Below, one piece after another: positions 6,900-15,160 of a stretch of 21,428 nucleotides of DNA. The position numbers and the translations under genes were made by a program. This DNA is from Burkholderiales bacterium. Its GTDB lineage: Bacteria > Pseudomonadota > Gammaproteobacteria > Burkholderiales > Burkholderiaceae. Location: the NCBI GenBank assembly GCA_947372535.1, contig CANBUA010000045.1:1-21428 (forward strand), read 5' to 3'. Below the pieces are notes generated by a model that had not been told where the DNA came from, did no database searches, and worked only from the letters and a program-made list of their open reading frames with translations. Within the stretch, counting starts at the first letter, position 1; each line of letters begins with the position of its first letter.

Positions 6900-8720
6900 A
6901 TGCCGCAGTACAAAGCTCCTTTGCGTGATGTGAAATTCCTGTTGAACGAAGTGTTCGACTACACGGGCCACTACGCCCAACTCTCGAACGGCGGCGATGC
7001 CACGCCCGACATGGTTGACGCCATCTTGGAAGGCTGCGCCACCTTCTGCGAAGAGATCCTCTCGCCCATCAACCATTCAGGTGACCTCGAAGGCTGCCAC
7101 TTCGAAAACGGCGTCGTGACCACGCCCAAGGGCTTCAAGGAAGCCTATGCCGAGTACGTGGCTGGCGGCTGGCAAGGCCTGTCCCACCCCACCGAGTACG
7201 GTGGCCAGGGCTTGCCCATGTCGATGAACCTGATGAAGTCGGAAATGATGGGCACGGCCAACTGGTCGTTCACCATGTACCCCGGCCTGAGCCTGGGTTG
7301 CATGAACACCATCATGCAGTACGGCGACGAGACCCAAAAGAACGCCTACCTGCCCAAGCTGGTCTCGGGCGAATGGACCGGCACCATGTGCCTGACCGAA
7401 CCACAGTGCGGCACCGACCTGGGCCAAATCAAGACCAAGGCCGACCCCGTTGGCGATGGCACCTACAAGCTCAACGGCACCAAGATCTTCATCTCGGCCG
7501 GCGAACACGACCTGGCCGAGAACATCATCCACATCGTGCTGGCCCGCTTGCCCGATGCACCCAGGGGCACCCGTGGCATCTCGCTGTTCCTCGTGCCCAA
7601 GTTCACCCTGGATGCGCAAGGCAACGCTGGTGCGCGCAACCCTGTGAACTGCGGCTCGATCGAGCACAAGATGGGCATCCGCGCCTCGGCCACCGCCGTG
7701 CTGAATTTTGATGACGCCATCGGCTACATGATCGGCGAGCCCAACAAGGGCTTGGAGGCCATGTTCACCTTCATGAACACGGCCCGCATCGGCACCGCCG
7801 TGCAAGGCGTGGCCCACGCTGAGCTGTCGTACCAAGGTGCCCTGCCTTACGCCTACGAGCGCCGCTCCATGCGCGCCTTGTCGGGCAAGAAGGACCCTGA
7901 CTTCACCGCCGATGCACTGATCCACCACGCCGACGTGCGCCGCATGCTGCTGACGCAAAAGTGCGTGGCCGAAGGCGGTCGCGCCATGATCTACCACGCT
8001 GCCAAGCTGGCCGACAACATGGTCAACGGCATCTTGGAGAACAACAAGGAAAAGTATGAAGACTATGACAACCGTCTGGGCTTCTACACCCCCATCCTCA
8101 AGGGCTTCCTGACTGAGCTGGGCCTCGAAGCTGCCAACCTGGGCATGCAAGTGTTCGGTGGCCACGGCTACATCAAGGAACACGGCATGGAGCAGATCGC
8201 CCGTGATGCCCGCATCTCCACCCTGTACGAAGGCACGACCGGCATCCAAGCGCTGGACCTGCTGGGCCGCAAGGTGCTGCTGCAAACCCGTGGCAAGTGC
8301 ATCAAGGAGTTCACCAACGAGATGATCGGTTTCGCCAAGGACCATGCCCTGGCCAGCGGCCCCATCGGCATGATGGCCCGCGCCATCATCAAGCGCTCGC
8401 TGCAATGGAAGTGGGGCACGCTGCGCATCATGCTGCGCGCTGCCAAGGACCGCGATGTGGTCTCCAGCTCATGCAACGATTACATGATGTACTCGGGCTA
8501 CGTGATGATGGGCTACTTCTGGTTCAAGCAAGCCGTGATCGCGGCAGACAAGCTGGCCAAGGGTGGCAAGGACACGCCAGAGTTCTACAAGGCCAAGCTG
8601 CAAACGGCCGAGTTTTACTTCGACCGACTGCTGCCCCGCGCCGATGGGCACTACGCCGGCATGCTGGCCACCAGCACCTCGACCATGCAGATGGACAAGG
8701 ATCACTTCGTGATGGCTTGA
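6900..8720 (+). CDS. Acyl-CoA dehydrogenase, large (about 600 aa) DmdC/FadE-like family
   Basis: The product has 606 residues, longer than classic 380-residue acyl-CoA dehydrogenases. It has the extra N-terminal segment (MPQYKAPLRDVKFLLNEVFD) and a C-terminal helical extension typical of the DmdC-like group. The FAD/substrate signature MCLTEPQCGTDLGQIKTKAD lies near residue 165. The catalytic-base region YEGTTGIQALDLLGRK places the presumed general base at E444, equivalent to the YEGT glutamate of medium-chain enzymes. The enzyme would oxidise an acyl-CoA to a trans-2-enoyl-CoA and pass electrons to ETF. Chain length or substrate (fatty acyl, phenylacyl or methylthiopropanoyl) cannot be fixed from sequence. 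The gene is monocistronic, with its own promoter, double operator and terminator. Codon choice is strongly biased to AAG, AAC and CTG, which suggests high expression. Confidence 0.95.
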   Translation: MPQYKAPLRDVKFLLNEVFDYTGHYAQLSNGGDATPDMVDAILEGCATFCEEILSPINHSGDLEGCHFENGVVTTPKGFKEAYAEYVAGGWQGLSHPTEYGGQGLPMSMNLMKSEMMGTANWSFTMYPGLSLGCMNTIMQYGDETQKNAYLPKLVSGEWTGTMCLTEPQCGTDLGQIKTKADPVGDGTYKLNGTKIFISAGEHDLAENIIHIVLARLPDAPRGTRGISLFLVPKFTLDAQGNAGARNPVNCGSIEHKMGIRASATAVLNFDDAIGYMIGEPNKGLEAMFTFMNTARIGTAVQGVAHAELSYQGALPYAYERRSMRALSGKKDPDFTADALIHHADVRRMLLTQKCVAEGGRAMIYHAAKLADNMVNGILENNKEKYEDYDNRLGFYTPILKGFLTELGLEAANLGMQVFGGHGYIKEHGMEQIARDARISTLYEGTTGIQALDLLGRKVLLQTRGKCIKEFTNEMIGFAKDHALASGPIGMMARAIIKRSLQWKWGTLRIMLRAAKDRDVVSSSCNDYMMYSGYVMMGYFWFKQAVIAADKLAKGGKDTPEFYKAKLQTAEFYFDRLLPRADGHYAGMLATSTSTMQMDKDHFVMA

Positions 8721-8760
8721 TCCGCTTCGGCCCGTTCGCGCAGGCCGATTCAGAAGGATC

Positions 8761-8785
8761 AAAGGGCTCCCTCGGGAGCCCTTTT
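8761..8785 (+). terminator. Rho-independent terminator of the acyl-CoA dehydrogenase gene
   Basis: AGGGCTCC (8763-8770) pairs perfectly with GGAGCCCT (8775-8782) around a CTCG tetraloop, followed directly by a T-run (to 8785). Flanking AA and TT extend the stem by two pairs. It starts about 40 bases after the stop at 8720. It could also serve the convergent minus-strand gene ending at 8826, because the hairpin is symmetric with A/T on both sides. Confidence 0.9.
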
Positions 8786-8825
8786 TCATGGCGCGGCCGG
8801 CATCAGGCCCCTGAATGGACGCCCA

Positions 8826-10016
8826 TCACTTGGGCGTGAGCACCGCCAAGTGTGCGTCATCCTGCGGCTTGCTGGCGGTGGACAAGGTCACCAGCACCTG
8901 CCCCTTGGTGTTGGTGGCCAGCACCGAGCGGAAGGTGTAGCCGGTCAGCTTGGCCGCGCTGTTCAAATCGAAGGGCACCCCGTTGCGCCAAATGGTGGCC
9001 CGGCCCGTGCTCGTGTAGCGGCGTTCCGCGCCGCCCAAGCGTTCGTCATTGGCACCCACCGCCTGGATGGCGCTGTCGATCTTGCTCAGTCGGTTGGCGG
9101 CAGACCATGAGAGGGTGAAGGACGAGTTCACGGTCACGTAATTGCTGATCAGCTCTCCCGAGGTGCTCAAGGCGTTCAACACCGTGGCGCCCAGGGGCGT
9201 GTCACCGCCCGTTTCAGGCACGGTCGCGGAGGACAAGGTCGGGGCCACGGTCCAGGTGCTGCCATCCCACCAGCAAACCTGCTTTTGCCAGGGCTGACTG
9301 CCCATGTACCGATTTTCATGGACATGCGCCACCTGACCGTTGTCGGCCACGACCACATCGAAACCAGGATCGGGCGCGGTCATGTAGCACCCCTCGGGCA
9401 GGGCAGGCAGTCGCCGGGTCAGACCATTGACCACCGTGGCCAGCTCGTAACGGCCCGTCGAGGTGAAGCGCGCCAGCACCTGGGCCTGGCCTGCCGGGCT
9501 GATGCTGCTGACCGCCCAATCCGTTTCCTTCAATGCTGCGGGGCGTGTCCACAGCGTGCCAACCCCGTTGCGCCACACCATGCTGCCGTACTGGACATTG
9601 CCCACGTTCCTGACATCGCCCACCAGATCACCATTGGCCAAGTAGCCATTGACCCATGCCTGAGGCACGGTCCCTGAGCCGGCTGTGAGCCAGCGCTGGG
9701 TGCCATCGGGCTTGAATTCGTTGATGCGGCCATAGTATTCCTGGCTGCCCAGGTAACTGAACTCGTTGTCGCGCAAGGCGTAATACAGGTTGGTGAAGAC
9801 GCCAAACAGCGATGCCTTCTTGGGCGTGATGCAGCTCACCGCCGCCGCACCGGTGCTGCCCAACACCCCGGAATAGATTGCGCAACCGCCCGCGGACGGC
9901 AGTGTGAGCAGTTTGGCGGTGTAGGCCGACTGGGCCAGGGCCAAGCCCGGCAGGGCGGCAAAACAAGCCGCGAAAGCCACGGCAAGGCGGCCACGAAGAA
10001 GTTGGTGATGGTTCAT
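8826..10016 (-). CDS. Secreted hypothetical protein with HAF-like repeats
   Basis: The product has 396 residues. The N-terminus MNHHQLLRGRLAVAFAACFA followed by ALPGLALAQS is a Sec signal peptide, with probable cleavage after ALA at residue 28. The mature part is rich in Gly, Ser, Thr, Trp and Asn. It contains repeated blocks of the form (T/M)VWRNG...(L)....A....I...GQ.L, for example SMVWRNGVGTLW with ISPAGQAQVLA, and RATIWRNGVPFDLN with TNTKGQVLVTL. This resembles the beta-propeller-like HAF repeat family of extracellular proteins. A few Cys residues may form disulfides. It is divergent from the GH5 gene at 10245, so the two may share regulation. I do not know its function. Confidence 0.82.
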   Translation of the reverse strand: MNHHQLLRGRLAVAFAACFAALPGLALAQSAYTAKLLTLPSAGGCAIYSGVLGSTGAAAVSCITPKKASLFGVFTNLYYALRDNEFSYLGSQEYYGRINEFKPDGTQRWLTAGSGTVPQAWVNGYLANGDLVGDVRNVGNVQYGSMVWRNGVGTLWTRPAALKETDWAVSSISPAGQAQVLARFTSTGRYELATVVNGLTRRLPALPEGCYMTAPDPGFDVVVADNGQVAHVHENRYMGSQPWQKQVCWWDGSTWTVAPTLSSATVPETGGDTPLGATVLNALSTSGELISNYVTVNSSFTLSWSAANRLSKIDSAIQAVGANDERLGGAERRYTSTGRATIWRNGVPFDLNSAAKLTGYTFRSVLATNTKGQVLVTLSTASKPQDDAHLAVLTPK

Positions 10017-10125
10017 GCTGTGTTCATCCCTGGTTGATCAAAGTTGCCAGACGGCAGACGCGAAGAACTATACGACCATCGTCTTTTCGGTCAATGCGGG
10101 AAGTCCTGCACCATGAATGCTCACA

Positions 10126-10147
10126 CCGTCATCGAGGGGGATGACGG
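10126..10147. repeat. Perfect inverted repeat in divergent secreted-protein promoter region
   Basis: CCGTCATC (10126-10133) and GATGACGG (10140-10147) form a perfect eight-pair inverted repeat around a six-base GAGGGG centre. It lies between the divergent starts at 10016 and 10245. No T-run follows, so it is more likely an operator or leader hairpin than a terminator. Confidence 0.5.
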
Positions 10148-10244
10148 CCCCGTACCCTGCGGAAACCACGATGGCGCCGTGATGACATCGCCAGTTAACA
10201 TGATTTCGGACAAAACCGATCATCACCTCAGGGAAACGACACCG

Positions 10245-11687
10245 ATGACCCGCAACATCCCCTGGTCAGCCATCGCTGGTCTGGCCACCTTGGGCGTGCT
10301 GGGCGGCGTGACACCCGCCAGCGCAGCCTCGCCGACGCTGGCTCAATGCCCCGCCATTGCCTACGGCCCGGTCCAGCAAGCGCCTGCCCCGCTCAAGGCC
10401 GCAGGCCGCTACTTCAAAGACGCGCAGGGCCGCGTGGTGCTGCTGCGCGGCGTCAATGCCACGGGCGATGCCAAGGTCCCGCCCTTCAAAGGCATCACCA
10501 GTGCCGCCCAGCTGGACGCCTTGCCGGTCTGGGGCCTGAACGTGATCCGGCTGCTGTTCACCTGGGAAGCCTTCGAGCCCACACGCTGCCAATACGACGA
10601 CAGCTACCTGGCCTATTACGAGCAGGTGGTGCAGTGGGCCGCCCAGCGGGGCGTGTACGTGATCGTCGATTTTCACCAGGACGCCTACTCGCGCTTCACC
10701 CTCAATGGCTGTGGCGAAGGCTTCCCGGCCTGGACCATTCCCGCTGGCATCAAAGCCAAGACGCCCCGCAATGACAACGCCTGCAAAGGCTGGGGCACCA
10801 AGATGCTGCTGGACCTGCCGCACCATGACACCTGGCATGCCTTCCACGCCGACACCGAGGGCGCCTTGACCCGCTACCTCGAGATGACGCGGGCCGTGGC
10901 CGATCGCATGGCCGCTCACCCCAACGTCATCGGCTACGACGTCATGAACGAGCCCTGGGGCACGCATGCCGAACTGCTGAAGATGTATGAGAAGGTGGGC
11001 GCGGCGATCCGCGAGCGTCACCCGGACGCCATCCTGTTCACCTCACCCAATGCCATGGTCTCGCTGGGCTACATCGCCGATGTCATCGAACAACCCAAGC
11101 TGAGCAACACGGCCTACTCGCCCCACTACTACGACACGACGGTGATGTCGCTGCGCTACTGGCTGGGCTTTGACGTCGGTGCGCCACTGGGCCGGATGCT
11201 GACCAAGGCCAACGGCCGAAAGGCGCCGATGCTGCTGGGCGAGTTCGGTGCACCCGCCAATGCGCAGCGCTCCGATGATTACCTCGAAGCCATCTACACC
11301 TGGCTGGACGAGCAGTTCGTCTCGGGCACGCAATGGAGCTACACGCCGCAGTGGACGGCCGATCAAAAGGACGGCTGGAACGCCGAGGACTTCAGCATCG
11401 TGACCAACGGCCAGGTGCGCGCCAAGCTGTTCACGCCCCGCCCCTATCCTCAGAAAACGGCCGGCACGCCCGGGGCCTTCAAGCGCAGCGCCAAAGGCCT
11501 GAGCTACGGCTGGACGCATGAGCCCTCGGCCGGTGCCACCGAGTTGTTCCTGCCCGAGGGCTACCTCACGGGCAAGGCGGTGAAGATCAACCCGGCCGGC
11601 AGCCTGGACTGCCAACCCGCACCACCTGGCTTGCGTTGCCAGGGTCACGATCGCGGCCAAGTCAGCGTGGTGATCACCCCACCATGA
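10245..11687 (+). CDS. Secreted GH5 glycoside hydrolase, endoglycoceramidase-like
   Basis: The start was set at ATG 10245, preceded by AGGGAAA, because it opens a clear signal peptide (MTRNIPWSAIAGLATLGVLG, cleavage near ASA at 27). The frame also runs open upstream to 10044, but that part lacks family features. The mature enzyme has the GH5 barrel: GVNATGDAK near 69, the endoglycoceramidase signature VDFHQDAYSR (141-150), acid/base E236 in YDVMNEPWG, SPHYYD (292-297) and nucleophile E333 in LLGEFGAP. A C-terminal beta domain follows from about 390, giving 480 residues in all. Endoglycoceramidases cut the link between glycan and ceramide in glycosphingolipids. Substrate here could instead be another beta-glycoside. 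The gene is convergent with the esterase gene that ends at 11706. Confidence 0.92.
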   Translation: MTRNIPWSAIAGLATLGVLGGVTPASAASPTLAQCPAIAYGPVQQAPAPLKAAGRYFKDAQGRVVLLRGVNATGDAKVPPFKGITSAAQLDALPVWGLNVIRLLFTWEAFEPTRCQYDDSYLAYYEQVVQWAAQRGVYVIVDFHQDAYSRFTLNGCGEGFPAWTIPAGIKAKTPRNDNACKGWGTKMLLDLPHHDTWHAFHADTEGALTRYLEMTRAVADRMAAHPNVIGYDVMNEPWGTHAELLKMYEKVGAAIRERHPDAILFTSPNAMVSLGYIADVIEQPKLSNTAYSPHYYDTTVMSLRYWLGFDVGAPLGRMLTKANGRKAPMLLGEFGAPANAQRSDDYLEAIYTWLDEQFVSGTQWSYTPQWTADQKDGWNAEDFSIVTNGQVRAKLFTPRPYPQKTAGTPGAFKRSAKGLSYGWTHEPSAGATELFLPEGYLTGKAVKINPAGSLDCQPAPPGLRCQGHDRGQVSVVITPP

Positions 11688-11705
11688 ATGTGCAGGCGGG
11701 CTGGC

Positions 11706-12689
11706 TCAGGCCGCCCAGTGGCGCTTCATGAACTCGGCCTGCCGCGCCAGCGCGCGGTCCGAGCTGGGCAACAAGCCGGCGTGCGCCTGGAAGACGTGCC
11801 ACCGCTTCATGTAGACCTCCAGCTCGCAGGTGCGGCCCGCGTTGGTGGCGGCATTGACCAGCCAGGTCGAGCTGTCATAGAGCACCTCGTCATCGCCCAC
11901 CTGGATCAATGACGGTGGCAGCTCGGACAGGTCCTGCTTCATTGGGTCGGCCAGTGGGTGGTTCGGGTCGACCAGCAAGGCGCGGTCGATGTCCTCGGCC
12001 CAGGCGAGGCGGATCATCGGGTCGCGCCCTTCTCGCTCGGCCAGCGTGCCGCCAGGCATCTCGTGGTTGCTCACCACGGGCGACATCATCACCAGCACGG
12101 CCGGGGCTGGCAGCTTGGCCAGCTTGATGGCCATGGTGGTCATCAAGGTCAGGTTGCCACCGGCTGAATCACCCGCGATGGCGATGCGTTCAGGCGAGTA
12201 GCCATCGGCCAGCAACTGGCGGTAGGCGCTCAGGCAATCGTTGATCTGCGTCGGGAAACGGGCCTCTGGCGCCAGTCGGTAGTCGGGCACCAAGACCTCC
12301 GCGCCAGTCAAGGCCGCCAGGCGGCGCGTGATGCTGCGGTGGGTGCGCGGGCTGCCGCACACGAAAGCCCCGCCGTGGAGGTACAAGATGGCGTGGCGTG
12401 GCTGGCCGCCGGCCTTGGGCGTCACGCGCTCGGCTGGGAAATCGGCGAGCTTGACCTTCTGAACCTTGGCGCGGCTGTCCTGCGGCATCGCCATCGAGCC
12501 CGCCGCCAGCGCAAAACGCTGGATCGCAAACGGCCAGGGTGGTCCCAGGAAAGGCTTGAGCGTCACGCGCAAAGACGTGCGCAGCATGGCCGCCACGATG
12601 GATTCCCGCCAACCAGTGGGCGGCAGGTAATGACGGATCACGGGGTGTGCACTCATCTGTTGGGCTTGCGAGTCAAGGTGGGCGGCCAT
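11706..12689 (-). CDS. Alpha/beta-hydrolase of the HSL (hormone-sensitive lipase) family
   Basis: The product has 327 residues and starts at ATG 12689, preceded by GGAG; the internal ATG at 12656 has no ribosome-binding site. The oxyanion-hole motif HGGA is at 105-108 (YLHGGAFVCG). The nucleophile is S175 in GDSAGG, the acid is probably D267 (VGDDEVLYDS), and the base is H298 (RWHVFQ). This is a complete HSL-type esterase. It is the last gene of the minus-strand BVMO-SDR-hydrolase cassette, 34 bases after the SDR gene. It would be expected to hydrolyse the ester or lactone made by the monooxygenase (inference from gene order). The 60-residue N-terminal helical cap is typical of the family. 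Confidence 0.93.
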   Translation of the reverse strand: MAAHLDSQAQQMSAHPVIRHYLPPTGWRESIVAAMLRTSLRVTLKPFLGPPWPFAIQRFALAAGSMAMPQDSRAKVQKVKLADFPAERVTPKAGGQPRHAILYLHGGAFVCGSPRTHRSITRRLAALTGAEVLVPDYRLAPEARFPTQINDCLSAYRQLLADGYSPERIAIAGDSAGGNLTLMTTMAIKLAKLPAPAVLVMMSPVVSNHEMPGGTLAEREGRDPMIRLAWAEDIDRALLVDPNHPLADPMKQDLSELPPSLIQVGDDEVLYDSSTWLVNAATNAGRTCELEVYMKRWHVFQAHAGLLPSSDRALARQAEFMKRHWAA

Positions 12690-12723
12690 CGGTTTTGTCT
12701 CCGGAAAGGGTTCTGCCGGGCGT

Positions 12724-13566
12724 TCAGCCCAACATGCCCTTTTTGGCGAACATCGTCGTGAGCGGTTGATACCAGGATCCGAGCAAACGCACCAGCAGGT
12801 CCAGGAACTTGGCGTCCGGGCCGACCAGCACGCGACGCGAATTGCTTTCGACGGCGCTCAGGATCTGGCGGGCCGCGCTCTCGGCCGTGGTGGTGTTGAG
12901 CATCTTGTCGAACTTGGCGCGGGCCTCTTCGGCCTTGCCGCCGGTCTTGGCCATCATGCCGTCGTCCATCTTGGCCGCCTTCGCAATGTTGGTGCGGATG
13001 CCGCCAGGGTGCACGCAGGTCGCGCTGACACCGCAGTTGTCCATGTCAAGCTCCTGGCGCAAGGCTTCGGTGAAGCCGCGCACCGCGAATTTGCTGGCGT
13101 TGTAGGTGCCTTGCGAAGGCACAGACAACAGGCCGAACAGGCTGGAGGTGTTGATGATGTGGCCGTCGCCCGAGCGCTTGAGGTGCGGCAGGAAAGCCTG
13201 CGTGCCCCAGACCACGCCCCAGAAGTTGATGCCCATGATCCACTCGAAATCGGCGGGCTTGACGGTCTCGGCAAAGGCACCCAGGGCGACGCCAGCGTTA
13301 TTGAAAATCAGGTTGACCTTGCCATGCTCGCGCACCACCTGGTCGGCCCAGGCGTTGACGGCTTCGCGGTCGGCCACATTGAGCTTGGTGGCCGTGACCT
13401 TGACGCCCAGCTTGCTGGCCATCGCGGCGCTCTCGGCCAGGCCAGCCTCGTTGACGTCGCTGAGGGCCAAATGGCAGCCACGGCGTGCCAGTTCAAGCGC
13501 CAGCGTGCGGCCCATGCCGGAAGCTGCGCCGGTGATGGCAGCCACTTTGTTCTTGAAGTCTTTCAT
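12724..13566 (-). CDS. Short-chain dehydrogenase/reductase (SDR)
   Basis: The product has 280 residues from ATG 13566. An in-frame TTG at 13602 would add 12 residues rich in Ser and Thr and is unlikely. The Rossmann motif TGAASGMG is at 12-19, NNAG at 89-92, a catalytic Ser at 141/142 and YNASK at 155-159, so this is a complete classical SDR. An Asp at the end of beta-2 (ALSDVNE) favours NAD over NADP. The tail (about 245-280) is hydrophobic and resembles the membrane-associated ends of SDRs found with BVMOs. It lies 53 bases after the monooxygenase gene and 34 before the esterase gene, and probably oxidises a secondary alcohol to the ketone used by the monooxygenase. Confidence 0.92.
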   Translation of the reverse strand: MKDFKNKVAAITGAASGMGRTLALELARRGCHLALSDVNEAGLAESAAMASKLGVKVTATKLNVADREAVNAWADQVVREHGKVNLIFNNAGVALGAFAETVKPADFEWIMGINFWGVVWGTQAFLPHLKRSGDGHIINTSSLFGLLSVPSQGTYNASKFAVRGFTEALRQELDMDNCGVSATCVHPGGIRTNIAKAAKMDDGMMAKTGGKAEEARAKFDKMLNTTTAESAARQILSAVESNSRRVLVGPDAKFLDLLVRLLGSWYQPLTTMFAKKGMLG

Positions 13567-13619
13567 GAGGTCTGTCGATTCCGTTGATCTGGTGGTGGAC
13601 AAAGGCCAAGCTCAATCGC

Positions 13620-15086
13620 TCAGCGGCCTGGCTTAATGGCGTAGTCGGTCGGCTGGAAAGTGCTCGTGGCACGGCGGTAGCGGAAGGTGAAACCTGGCCA
13701 CAGCGTCGTGTTCTTGCCGCTTTCGTTGATGTACCAGCTCTTGCAGCCGGACGCCCAAACCGTGCCCTTGAGCCGCTTTTGCATCTGCTGCACGAAGCCT
13801 TGCTGCACTTCAGGCTTGACGTCCACTTGCTTGACGCCATTCTTGCGCATCAGCAGGATGGCATCGAGGGCATATTGCACCTGGGACTCGATCATGTAGA
13901 CCATGGAACTGTGACCCAGCCCGGTATTGGGCCCCATCATGAAGAACAGGTTGGGGAAACCCGAGACCGTCATGCCCAGGAAAGCCTCCGGCCCACCCTG
14001 GCCACGCCAGACTTCGCTCAGGTCACGCCCGCCCAGGCCATGGAACAGGCCCTTGGGGACCAACTCCTGGATGGAAAACCCCGTGCCCCAGATGATGACG
14101 TCGGCCACGCGGGTCTTGCCATCCTTGGTGACCACGCCGATGGGCGTGATGCGATCAATGTTGTCGGTGACCACCTCGACGTTGTCACGCGCCAGGGCCG
14201 CGTAGTAATCGTTGGAGATCAGCACACGCTTGCAACCGGGCTTGAACGGCGGCGTGACGGCCTGGCGCTTGGCCGGGTCCTTGATGTGCTTCCTGATGTG
14301 GCTCATGCCCACGTACTCGAGCAGGTTCATCGCCTTGGGGTGGATCACAAAGCCCAGCACGCGCGACTCCAGCGCCACATAGGTCAGGCCGCGCGCCAGC
14401 TTTTGCAACGCAGGGAAGGTGCGGAACAGCGATTTGGAGAGCTTGGAGCGGATGAAGTCGGGCTTGGGCATGACCCAGGGCGCCGTGCGCTGGTAGTAGT
14501 CGATGCGTGAGGCCTTGGGCGCGATCTGAGGCACGAACTGGATGGCGCTGGCGCCGCTGCCGATCACGGCCACACGCTTGTTGCGCAGATCCACGTCATG
14601 GCGCCAGACGGCCGAGTGGAACATCTCGCCCTCGAAGGTCTCCGAGCCTCGCGTCTTGGGGATGAAGGGGTTGCTCAAGGCACCGCCGCCCCAGATCAGG
14701 CTTTGCGCCTGGAACTGGCGGCCGTCTTCCGTGGTGACGTGCCAGACGGAGGCGGTTTCGTCGAACCGAGCGTTGACCACATTGGCGTTGAAGCGAATGT
14801 CGGGCAGGATGTTGTACTTGGTGGCGCACTTGCGCAAGTAAGCCCAGATCTCGGGCTGCGGCGCGAATTGGCGCGACCAGTCCGGGTTGGGTTCGAACGA
14901 GAAGGAATACAAGTGCGATTGAACGTCACAGGCGCAACCGGGGTAATGGTTGTCGCGCCAGGTGCCGCCCAGGTCGTCGGCGCGCTCCAACACGATGTAA
15001 TCCACGCCAGCCTGTTTGAGGCGGATGGCCATGCCCAAGCCTGAAAATCCGGTGCCAATGATCAGGACGCTTGCGCGATCACTCAT
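13620..15086 (-). CDS. Type I Baeyer-Villiger / flavin-containing monooxygenase
   Basis: The product has 488 residues. It has an FAD-binding GTGFSG (11-16), LERADDLGGTWRDNHYPGCA (33-52), the BVMO fingerprint FEGEMFHSAVWR (151-162), an NADP-binding GSGASA (176-181) and a late IIWGTGF. The classic fingerprint is FxGxxxHxxxW[P/D]. Here the last position is Arg, followed by His-Asp, as in the 4-hydroxyacetophenone-monooxygenase-like group. The enzyme inserts oxygen next to a carbonyl to make an ester or lactone. It heads the minus-strand operon with the SDR and esterase. A GGAG ribosome-binding site lies upstream of ATG 15086, and the TetR gene at 15160 is divergent. The natural ketone is unknown. 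Confidence 0.93.
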   Translation of the reverse strand: MSDRASVLIIGTGFSGLGMAIRLKQAGVDYIVLERADDLGGTWRDNHYPGCACDVQSHLYSFSFEPNPDWSRQFAPQPEIWAYLRKCATKYNILPDIRFNANVVNARFDETASVWHVTTEDGRQFQAQSLIWGGGALSNPFIPKTRGSETFEGEMFHSAVWRHDVDLRNKRVAVIGSGASAIQFVPQIAPKASRIDYYQRTAPWVMPKPDFIRSKLSKSLFRTFPALQKLARGLTYVALESRVLGFVIHPKAMNLLEYVGMSHIRKHIKDPAKRQAVTPPFKPGCKRVLISNDYYAALARDNVEVVTDNIDRITPIGVVTKDGKTRVADVIIWGTGFSIQELVPKGLFHGLGGRDLSEVWRGQGGPEAFLGMTVSGFPNLFFMMGPNTGLGHSSMVYMIESQVQYALDAILLMRKNGVKQVDVKPEVQQGFVQQMQKRLKGTVWASGCKSWYINESGKNTTLWPGFTFRYRRATSTFQPTDYAIKPGR

Positions 15087-15124
15087 ACTCTCTTACTCCA
15101 TCACAAATCGCCACGCGTCGCAAA

Positions 15125-15160
15125 TTTGACAACACGGTGTATCAGAACTGTATTTGACAA
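15125..15160. promoter_or_regulatory. Divergent promoter/operator region of the BVMO cassette
   Basis: Between the BVMO start (15086) and the TetR start (15160) an eight-base direct repeat TTTGACAA occurs at 15125-15132 and 15153-15160, 28 bases apart. A nine-base palindrome ACAC-G-GTGT (15132-15140) lies between them. TTGACA at 15126-15131 is a perfect -35 element for plus-strand transcription, with TGTATT 17 bases on as a weak -10. If used, the regulator mRNA would be nearly leaderless. The TetR protein probably binds here; the exact site is a guess. Confidence 0.4.

Noticed and set aside
7077..8405. A 442-codon minus-strand open frame inside the acyl-CoA dehydrogenase gene
   Set aside because: It has His/Gly/Val-rich composition without motifs. 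The plus-strand gene has intact active-site motifs, a promoter and a terminator.
10044..10244. An N-terminal extension of the GH5 gene by 67 codons
   Set aside because: It would bury the signal peptide that starts at 10245, and it crosses the inverted repeat and promoter region. It has no family similarity.
12766..13587. A 273-codon plus-strand frame opposite the SDR gene
   Set aside because: It has no motifs, whereas the SDR on the other strand has a full cofactor and catalytic signature.
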